Assembly: GCA_017652965.1 (NCBI GenBank)
Contig: JAGBZZ010000063.1
Location: 1-19,153 of the forward strand
Length of the DNA: 19,153 nucleotides
DNA from: Clostridia bacterium
GTDB lineage: Bacteria > Bacillota_A > Clostridia > Oscillospirales > CAG-272
Direction: 5' to 3'
How positions within the stretch are numbered: the stretch's first letter is position 1; every line of letters starts with the position of its first letter. Shown piece by piece: positions 14,084 to 19,153 of the stretch. The translations under genes and the position numbers were made by a program. Under the pieces are notes generated by a model. It did no database searches and had not been told where the DNA came from. It saw only the letters and a program-made list of their open reading frames with translations.

Positions 14084-15178
14084 GTGAAGAAAAAAACTGT
14101 ACGTACGGTCCTTTTAGCCCTTGCTTTTCTTGTCTTTTTCGTGCTTCTTCTTTCCTCATGTGAAATGCACTCACTGATCGACAAGTGGAGCGAAACGTCG
14201 GCCGCCACCGTATTTTTGCCAAGCACAGAGGCACCGCCGACCACGACCACCGCCGCCACGGCGGCAACCACCGCTACACCGGCCGCAACAACCACAAGTG
14301 CGCTCACTGAATCCCCCGTGAGCCCCATTTACCGCAATCCGCTGACAGGGCTTAACGAGGCTCTTGCCGCCGTGAAAGCACGCCCACTTGCTTTTTGCGT
14401 GGGGCGTGCGACCTCGGATCGGGTCGCGAAGGCAGATGTGGTTATAGAGGCTCCCACAGAGGCGGCCGCCACGCGCCTTTCACTTTTGGGCGTGTCACAT
14501 ACCGCGCTTTTTCCGGATTTGGAGATTGCCTCTACCCGTGCCCATCTTGCCGCCCTTACGCATGACTTTTTTGGGATATCGGTATATAGCGGTACGTCGG
14601 ATAACGGTCTTGCTTCCATTGAGTTCCTGTACGACACTTTGGATCTTTCGGTAAAAAACTGCGAAAGGACCGAGGAGGCACTGCGTGATGCACTGGATGC
14701 CGCAGGAATACAAGCAGAGCATGCCGGCGGGATCGTGCTACCCTATACGCACGTACCGCAGGGGGAAACCGTGATTCCCGACGGGAATGCCGCATCCTAC
14801 GTTTCCGTTCCCTTTTCGGAAGGGTCTGCCACCACCTTTACGTACGATGCCGTGAGAGGGCAGTATACGATGCGCACCTCCTCCGCTATGATAGAGGGTG
14901 ACGCGTCTCCTGCCTTTTCCAATCTCATTCTCCTCTTCTACGATGCCACGCGCCATATCACAAAGGACGGCGTTGCCCTTACCCTGGATACCGAGCTTGG
15001 CGGAAGCGGATTTTATCTTTCGGGTGGGCGGGTGATTCCTATCTTCTGGCGCCGTGACGCCATCACCTCTTCCCTCACCCTTACCGATACCGACGGTAAC
15101 CGTTTAGCCGTTAATCTCGGTAAGACCTACGTGGGAATGATGACTTACGAATACCGTGATCGGTTGATCATGAACTAA
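14084..15178 (+). CDS. DUF3048 (YerB-like) lipoprotein
   Basis: The 364-residue protein starts at GTG 14084, seven bases after GAGGAGGT; starts further upstream (TTG 14051) lack such a site and would spoil the signal peptide. Residues 2-4 are Lys, 9-23 hydrophobic, and L23-S-S-C26 is a lipobox, so it should be anchored outside the membrane. Residues about 47-78 are a Thr/Ala/Pro linker. The DUF3048 pattern follows: NPLTGL and RPLAF (about 82-100), ADVVIEA, a middle region and a C-terminal domain with SGFYLSGGRVIPIFWRRDA and LGKTYVGM. YerB of Bacillus is the reference; its biochemical role is not established. It probably shares the promoter at 13667 with the upstream small gene and ends at a strong bidirectional terminator. 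Confidence 0.9.
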   Translation: MKKKTVRTVLLALAFLVFFVLLLSSCEMHSLIDKWSETSAATVFLPSTEAPPTTTTAATAATTATPAATTTSALTESPVSPIYRNPLTGLNEALAAVKARPLAFCVGRATSDRVAKADVVIEAPTEAAATRLSLLGVSHTALFPDLEIASTRAHLAALTHDFFGISVYSGTSDNGLASIEFLYDTLDLSVKNCERTEEALRDALDAAGIQAEHAGGIVLPYTHVPQGETVIPDGNAASYVSVPFSEGSATTFTYDAVRGQYTMRTSSAMIEGDASPAFSNLILLFYDATRHITKDGVALTLDTELGGSGFYLSGGRVIPIFWRRDAITSSLTLTDTDGNRLAVNLGKTYVGMMTYEYRDRLIMN

Positions 15179-15219
15179 AAAAAGAGCAATCACTCTAATC
15201 AAAGTGATTGCTCTTTTTT
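15179..15219. terminator. Bidirectional intrinsic terminator between the lipoprotein gene and galE
   Basis: AGAGCAATCACT and AGTGATTGCTCT (15183-15194 and 15203-15214) form 12 base pairs, extended by A/T pairs on both sides: A-run before, TTTTTT after. It serves the converging plus-strand lipoprotein gene and minus-strand galE. Confidence 0.92.
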
Positions 15220-15228
15220 ACTGTGAGC

Positions 15229-16248
15229 TTATTCCGCCGGATAGCCGTCCGGGTTCTGACGCTGCCAACGGGCGGCGTCCTCGCACATGCGCTCCATATC
15301 ATACTCCGCACGCCAGCCCAGCACCTTAGCCGCCTTATCGGGATTGGCATAGCACGCACCGATATCGCCGGGGCGACGGGGGGCGATCTTGTAGGCAACA
15401 GGCAGGCCGGAAGCCTTTTCAAAGGCCTTTACCGCATCAAGCACCGAGTAGCCGTTGCCGGTACCGATATTGAAATAGTCGATCCCCACACCCTTTGCCG
15501 TGAAATCCAGTGCCGCAAGATGGGCACGGGCAAGGTCAACAACGTGGATATAGTCACGCACACCGGTTCCGTCCGGCGTATCGTAATCATCACCGAAGAT
15601 GCTGAGATACGGAAGCTTTCCGTAGGCCACCTTCGAAATGTAGGGGAACAGGTTGTTGGGGATCCCGCAAGGATCTTCACCGATAAGGCCGCTCTCGTGC
15701 GCACCGATCGGGTTGAAGTAACGCAGGATAGCCACGGAAAATTCCGGAACGGCAACGGTAATATCCTTCAGAATACGCTCGATCATCAGCTTGGTTTCGC
15801 CGTAAGGATTGGTCGTAGACAACGGGAAATCCTCGGAGATCGGAACGCTTTTCGGGAGACCGTACACGGTTGCAGACGAAGAAAATACCATGCGGTACAC
15901 CTTGTGGGCGATCATTTCCTCGCAAAGGTTAAAGGTGCCCGTCAGGTTGTTGTGATAGTAACGAAGCGGGATCTTGACCGATTCACCAACCGCCTTAAGA
16001 CCCGCAAAATGAATCACGGAATTGATCTCGGGATGACGATCAAACACCTCGCAAAGCGCGGCACGGTCCAAAAGATCGACCTTATAGAAGGTGGGGCGCT
16101 TGCCGGTAATCGTCTCGATTCTATCCAGCACACAAGCCTTACTGTTACAGAGATTGTCAACGATGATCACATCTTCCCCGATACCAAAAAGCTCTACAAC
16201 GGTATGAGACCCGATAAAGCCGGTACCACCGGTTACTAAAATAGCCAT
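15229..16248 (-). CDS. galE: UDP-glucose 4-epimerase
   Basis: GalE interconverts UDP-glucose and UDP-galactose (often also the N-acetyl forms) with tightly bound NAD, in the Leloir pathway and for glycan precursors. This 339-residue short-chain dehydrogenase-type protein has the nucleotide motif T6-GGTGFIG13, D31-N-L-C-N-S, the catalytic S124 region (SSSATVYG) and Y149-xxx-K153 (NPYGETK), then DYIHVVDLA and the C-terminal RRPGDIGACYA. GGAGG lies just before ATG 16248. The rpmA terminator ends only 16 bases before the ATG, so no separate promoter fits between them. Alternatives such as a UDP-GlcNAc-specific epimerase cannot be excluded from sequence alone. Confidence 0.95.
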   Translation of the reverse strand: MAILVTGGTGFIGSHTVVELFGIGEDVIIVDNLCNSKACVLDRIETITGKRPTFYKVDLLDRAALCEVFDRHPEINSVIHFAGLKAVGESVKIPLRYYHNNLTGTFNLCEEMIAHKVYRMVFSSSATVYGLPKSVPISEDFPLSTTNPYGETKLMIERILKDITVAVPEFSVAILRYFNPIGAHESGLIGEDPCGIPNNLFPYISKVAYGKLPYLSIFGDDYDTPDGTGVRDYIHVVDLARAHLAALDFTAKGVGIDYFNIGTGNGYSVLDAVKAFEKASGLPVAYKIAPRRPGDIGACYANPDKAAKVLGWRAEYDMERMCEDAARWQRQNPDGYPAE

Positions 16249-16264
16249 ATTTCCTCCAAAAGTA

Positions 16265-16295
16265 GCAAAAAAAGAGCAGAATGCTCTTTTTTTGC
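16265..16295 (-). terminator. Intrinsic terminator or attenuator after rpmA, before galE
   Basis: GCAAAAAAAGAGCA and its exact complement (16265-16278 and 16282-16295) form a 14-base-pair stem around three bases; on the minus strand CTCTTTTTTTGC gives the T-tract. It sits between the rpmA stop (16302) and the galE ATG (16248). Confidence 0.85.
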
Positions 16296-16301
16296 AAGTT
16301 A

Positions 16302-16580
16302 TTATTCAGCGTAAACGCTCACGCGCTTCTTATCCTTGGAAATGTGCTCGAACTTCACTCTGCCATCGACAAGAGCGAAGAGGGTATCGTCAGAGCCGAG
16401 ACCAACGTTGGTACCGGGGGCAATCTTCGTGCCACGCTGACGAACCAGAATGTTGCCGGCGACGACAAGCTGACCGTCGGCGCGCTTCACACCAAGACGC
16501 TTAGACTCACTGTCACGGCCGTTCTTGGTAGAACCAACGCCCTTCTTGTGGGCAAAAAACTGTAAACTGAGTTTCAGCAT
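16302..16580 (-). CDS. rpmA: 50S ribosomal protein L27 (with cleavable N-terminus)
   Basis: L27 reaches into the peptidyl transferase centre of the 50S subunit. The 92-residue form from ATG 16580 begins [24 protein letters not shown]: the LQFF-AHKKG junction is the Firmicutes-type site cut by the protease Prp, which removes the first residues before L27 can work. The start at 16580 is chosen because GGAGG lies eight bases upstream; an ATG at 16595 that contains this GGAGG would add five residues and is unlikely. It follows prp by 30 bases in the classical L21-Prp-L27 order. Confidence 0.97.
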   Translation of the reverse strand: MLKLSLQFFAHKKGVGSTKNGRDSESKRLGVKRADGQLVVAGNILVRQRGTKIAPGTNVGLGSDDTLFALVDGRVKFEHISKDKKRVSVYAE

Positions 16581-16610
16581 TTTTCTATCCTCCATAATTA
16601 ATGTGACGGC

Positions 16611-16967
16611 TTACGGTTCCTTCTCAATTGCGTCCACCGAAAGGTAATCGTAATACTCTTCGATAAGATCGTTCAACTGATAATAGTAAGCCATAATAAG
16701 GCCGGAAACGGCGAACCGCTTGCTTTCGTTCTCCTCATATTCCGGGAGAGCGCCCTTAGCGATCAGGCGGATATCTGCCGTGTTTTCGTCGATGGTATAC
16801 TCCACATCCGAAGCATAAGCCACCTCAATGGCATTGATGAGTAGCATTGTCATAGCGGAAAGCGCCGCGCAAAGAACATCGTCCCCTGCCTCGCCGTAGC
16901 CCGTATGCCCCTGCTCTTCAAAGCCGTAAAACACACCGCCGGTCTTATAAAAGATGATTTTTGTCAT
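16611..16967 (-). CDS. prp: Ribosomal-processing cysteine protease Prp
   Basis: Prp (YsxB family) cleaves the N-terminal extension of L27. The 118-residue protein has the catalytic pair in its usual context: H21 in GHTGYGEAG and C33 in DDVLCAALS. It is placed between rplU and rpmA, as in other Firmicutes, and the L27 here does carry a cleavage site, so enzyme and substrate match. It starts three bases after the rplU stop and I see no Shine-Dalgarno sequence before ATG 16967, in contrast to both ribosomal protein genes, so its synthesis probably depends on translation of rplU and is low. Confidence 0.95.
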   Translation of the reverse strand: MTKIIFYKTGGVFYGFEEQGHTGYGEAGDDVLCAALSAMTMLLINAIEVAYASDVEYTIDENTADIRLIAKGALPEYEENESKRFAVSGLIMAYYYQLNDLIEEYYDYLSVDAIEKEP

Positions 16968-16970
16968 GTC

Positions 16971-17279
16971 TTACGCGTTGATCTTGTCGATCTGAACCTT
17001 CGTGTAGAACTGCCGATGGCCGATCTTCTTCTTCTCGTTCTTCTTTGCCTTGTACTTCATGACGTAGATCTTCTTGCCCTTGCCGGTCTTGATGACGTTG
17101 GCAGTGACAGTAGCACCCTCAACATAGGGAGCGCCAGCCTTGAAGTCCTCACCGGAGATCGCAAGCACCTTGTCAAAGGTCACGGTCTCACCGTCAGCCA
17201 CATCAAGCTTCTCGATGAAAATAACGTCACCCTCGTTGACCTTGTACTGCTTCCCACCCGTTTCGATAACTGCAAACAC
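16971..17279 (-). CDS. rplU: 50S ribosomal protein L21
   Basis: This 102-residue protein is L21, a 23S rRNA-binding component of the 50S subunit. Typical segments are [19 protein letters not shown] at the start, VLAISG, and the basic C-terminal [23 protein letters not shown] stretch. Translation begins at GTG 17279, eight bases after GAGGT. It is the first gene of rplU-prp-rpmA and is preceded by a promoter (17363-17391) and a structured leader (17280-17356) that probably mediates control by L21 itself. Confidence 0.97.
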   Translation of the reverse strand: MFAVIETGGKQYKVNEGDVIFIEKLDVADGETVTFDKVLAISGEDFKAGAPYVEGATVTANVIKTGKGKKIYVMKYKAKKNEKKKIGHRQFYTKVQIDKINA

Positions 17280-17356
17280 AGAAAAGCACCTCGCTTTCTT
17301 TAAAAATCGCTACGTAAGGCGGTGGATAGCCACACTTCAAGCCTTATCATAAGCGT
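17280..17356 (-). ncRNA. Probable ribosomal protein L21 leader RNA
   Basis: Between the promoter and the rplU start, the minus strand reads TAAGGC (17346-17341) and GCCTTA (17320-17315), closing a stem that contains a second short stem GTGG/CCAC around CTAT (17333-17322). Firmicutes carry an L21 leader family at this position, upstream of rplU, and the length fits. I have not compared it with the covariance model, so the family call rests on position and a nested hairpin. Confidence 0.6.
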
Positions 17357-17362
17357 CATATC

Positions 17363-17391
17363 ATTGTAACACTTTCGCGCACGATTGTCAA
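17363..17391 (-). promoter_or_regulatory. Sigma-A promoter of rplU-prp-rpmA
   Basis: On the minus strand, perfect TTGACA (17391-17386), a 17-base spacer and TACAAT (17368-17363). It lies 32 bases after the stop of rsfS, with no GC-rich terminator in between, so some transcripts from rsfS may continue into rplU. Confidence 0.9.
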
Positions 17392-17422
17392 TAGAATTTT
17401 GAAAAAAATTGTTATTTTTTCG

Positions 17423-17833
17423 TTATCCCTTGGCTTCACGGTCAAGCTGAGCCAAAAAATCGGTAATATCAACCTCTGTGCCTTCGGGCAAAAGGCGCTC
17501 CAGCTTATAATAATCACGGTCATCGCGCGAAAACACGTGGGCAATCACACTACCAAAATCCAAAAGGATCCAGGTGCCGGTCTCCCGCCCCTCCACGTGG
17601 GCGGCATGTACACCGCCAAGATCCAGGCGGTAGCAGGCCTCGTCGGCCAGTGCCTTTACGTGCGTGGTCGAGCGGCCGGTGCAGATGACGTAATAATCGG
17701 TGATGATAGTCGCATCCTCCACGTGGTAAAGCTTTACGTCAAAGCCCTGCTTTCCGTATAATGCGCGCACCGCCACGAGCGCAAGCTCACGGGGCGAGAG
17801 CTCGGTATAGTCCAACTTCATTTCGTTTTCCAT
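17423..17833 (-). CDS. rsfS: Ribosomal silencing factor RsfS
   Basis: RsfS (YbeB/Iojap family) binds L14 on the 50S subunit and blocks joining with 30S, lowering translation in poor conditions. The 136-residue protein has the typical core: DVKLYHVEDATIITDYYVICTGRSTTHVKALAD, then HVEGRETGTWILLDFGSVIAHVF and YYKLERLL. ATG 17833 follows GTGAGGA by a good distance; the internal ATG at codon 5 is less likely. It follows the LCP gene by 45 bases. The order yqeK, LCP, rsfS is seen in several Clostridia and suggests one transcript. Confidence 0.95.
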   Translation of the reverse strand: MENEMKLDYTELSPRELALVAVRALYGKQGFDVKLYHVEDATIITDYYVICTGRSTTHVKALADEACYRLDLGGVHAAHVEGRETGTWILLDFGSVIAHVFSRDDRDYYKLERLLPEGTEVDITDFLAQLDREAKG

Positions 17834-17878
17834 AGTCTTGTCCTCACTTTATTTTGATAGCGGCGAAGGCATCGCCGC

Positions 17879-18856
17879 TTATCCGGTCGTTACCGAATAT
17901 GAAAAATTTTTGTCATAGTAAATGTTTTGAAAGTGTGCCCTTGCGGGATCCAGCATCCGCACGTCGGGGTCGAAGGCCTCCGACGCAAAATACCTGCGCA
18001 AAAGGGTCGCCGCGGCCTGCTTGTTCACCACGTAATACCATATCCCGGAGGCGATCTCACCGCGCGCCGCTTCTCCGGGTAGCGTGGCGCACAGCAGGCT
18101 AAGATCCTTACGCACTGAGTAGCAGGCGGTGGCCAGCTGCCACTGCGCAGAAAGCGGAATATCGGTTTGTATACCGCCACCACCCTTGCGGATAAGATCC
18201 AGCAAGAGGGAAAGCGGCACCTCCGCCTTCAGCTTTTTATAAACAGCGTCAAGGAGCAGCTTTTGCGCGTTTATGCGCCCAAGATCCCCCTCCGTATACC
18301 CTGCGCGGTACCGCAAAAAGGCAACCGCCTCTTCCCCGTTCAGAGTCCGGTAGCCGGGGGCCAGCTCCACATATCGATCCGTCCCCGGGATCGCCTGGCG
18401 GATCGCCACGGGAACCGTCAAGGAGACACCACCCATCGCATCCACCAACTGGGACGCCGTGGCAAGGTCAATCACCATTACATGGTCGATCGTCACCCCA
18501 AGGGCAAGCGAAAGCTCTCCGGCCACGGCGGAAAGTGCCTCTACGGGGCTATGACCCGAAAGCCGATAGTGGGGATAAAGCTGATTGATCTTGTGCTGGG
18601 GCGTATCGGAACTGAAATAGGTATCCCGCGGTATTTGCAGGACGGTCACGCGTTTTTCACCGAGATCCAGCGACAAAAGCATCAAAACGTCGGTATGCTC
18701 GGCCGCAAGATCCACCCCCGCCGCCAACACGGTTATCCGTGCTTTTGGCAATGGCGAAGCGTGCGCACCGCCAAATTGCGTCAAGGAACAGAGAATTCCG
18801 ATCCCCAAGAGTACCGGGATAAAAAGGGCCAAAAGCCATTTCATTCTTTTTTGCAT
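17879..18856 (-). CDS. LytR-CpsA-Psr (LCP) family protein
   Basis: LCP proteins transfer undecaprenyl-linked polymers such as teichoic acids or capsules to peptidoglycan on the outer face of the membrane. The 325-residue protein has one N-terminal membrane segment (about 7-25) and then the LCP domain: TVLAAGVDLAAEHTDVLML (about 43-60), VTVLQIPRDTYF with R77-D78, HKINQLY (about 89-95), HVMVIDLATASQLVDAMGGV, LAPGYRTLNGEEAVAFLRYR and GDLGRINAQ. The segment that is RSDT in many members is HTD here (54-56). ATG 18856 has GAGGTG just upstream. It lies between yqeK and rsfS. Substrate polymer unknown. Confidence 0.93.
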   Translation of the reverse strand: MQKRMKWLLALFIPVLLGIGILCSLTQFGGAHASPLPKARITVLAAGVDLAAEHTDVLMLLSLDLGEKRVTVLQIPRDTYFSSDTPQHKINQLYPHYRLSGHSPVEALSAVAGELSLALGVTIDHVMVIDLATASQLVDAMGGVSLTVPVAIRQAIPGTDRYVELAPGYRTLNGEEAVAFLRYRAGYTEGDLGRINAQKLLLDAVYKKLKAEVPLSLLLDLIRKGGGGIQTDIPLSAQWQLATACYSVRKDLSLLCATLPGEAARGEIASGIWYYVVNKQAAATLLRRYFASEAFDPDVRMLDPARAHFQNIYYDKNFSYSVTTG

Positions 18857-18906
18857 AGTATCACCTCACCGCTAGTGTGAGCGCTACGCAAAATAATACA
18901 CGTGCT

Positions 18907-19153
18907 TTAGGTTGCCTGAATCAACCCGGACAGGTAATTAACGGCATCAAGCGTATCCGGGCAAACAGCACCGCCCCGCTCATTGATCTCGGCAAGCGTG
19001 GCAAGCAATGCCTGCTTCACCGTCATATGCAAAAAGCAAAGCTTATCGGCGGCCTCTTCGTAGCCTTTGTAAAATGCCTCGCGAAGCATACGGCACTCAG
19101 GATAGGCTCTTGTCGGCTCGATGTAGTCGGCAAGATACAAAAGCTCGTCAAAC
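18907..19153 (-). CDS. yqeK: YqeK HD-domain hydrolase, C-terminal part (start outside the window)
   Basis: Only the last 81 or so residues are present; the frame is open to the window edge. The segment FDELLYLADYIEPTRAYPE is the conserved end of the HD domain in YqeK, with the last metal-binding Asp in LADYIEP. YqeK hydrolyses diadenosine tetraphosphate symmetrically to ADP, with a bound di-iron centre in characterised members. The place upstream of an LCP gene and rsfS agrees with the common nadD-yqeK-rsfS cluster, so nadD is expected just beyond the edge. An internal TTG at 19140 is not a real start, since the family sequence continues through it. Confidence 0.9.
   Translation of the reverse strand, partial: FDELLYLADYIEPTRAYPECRMLREAFYKGYEEAADKLCFLHMTVKQALLATLAEINERGGAVCPDTLDAVNYLSGLIQAT

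Noticed and set aside
15208..16239. A 343-codon plus-strand frame opposite galE
   Set aside because: Antisense to an intact GalE and starting inside the bidirectional terminator; no supporting signal.
17392..17422. Possible terminator after rsfS (GAAAAAA ... TTTTTTTC)
   Set aside because: A pure A/T stem without a GC core, overlapping the region just before the rplU promoter; not supportable as an intrinsic terminator.
1..19153. CRISPR arrays, tRNA genes, insertion sequences, phage or toxin-antitoxin genes
   Set aside because: I looked for regular repeats, tRNA-like sequences with the GTTCGA-type arm, transposase motifs and small paired genes and found none that hold up.

Overview
The window looks like core chromosome of an endospore-forming member of the Clostridia (Firmicutes), probably an uncultivated gut-type lineage near Oscillospirales or Christensenellales; the order is a guess. 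The evidence is a full-length SpoVT, the L21-Prp-L27 cluster with an L27 that carries the Firmicutes-type cleavable N-terminus, the yqeK-LCP-rsfS cluster, the YfmF/YfmH pair, TmcAL, a YerB-like DUF3048 lipoprotein, strong AGGAGG-type ribosome binding sites and textbook sigma-A promoters with 17-base spacers. I see no tRNA, rRNA, CRISPR array, transposase, phage gene or attachment site.

Layout. (1) 1-3480, minus strand: one promoter drives a NahK-like sugar kinase, then yfmF and yfmH (yfmH runs out of the window). (2) 3485-4160: monocistronic spoVT with its own terminator and a forespore-type promoter. (3) 4169-5232, plus strand: an AT-rich orphan gene for an unknown membrane protein, with its own promoter and terminator. 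(4) 5249-12250, minus strand: a consensus promoter at 12222-12250 leads a tightly packed run coaE, M18 aminopeptidase, prfA, tsaC, parC-like topoisomerase subunit and a YbjN-like protein, closed by a terminator at 5249-5276. (5) 12375-15219, plus strand: tmcAL, a 94-residue protein of unknown function, and a DUF3048 lipoprotein. (6) 15179-19153, minus strand: galE, then rpmA, prp and rplU with a probable L21 leader and its promoter, then rsfS, an LCP-family protein and the end of yqeK.

How the genes fit together. Most serve translation: RF1, the t6A enzyme TsaC, the tRNA-Met acetylating enzyme TmcAL, ribosomal proteins L21 and L27, the L27-processing protease Prp and the ribosome silencing factor RsfS. 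CoaE ends CoA synthesis, the topoisomerase handles chromosome topology, and the LCP protein and GalE belong to envelope or sugar metabolism. I found no clearly new multi-gene system. The best candidates for unknown biology are the AT-rich orphan membrane protein beside spoVT, the 94-residue protein next to the DUF3048 lipoprotein, and the position of galE directly behind the rpmA terminator.
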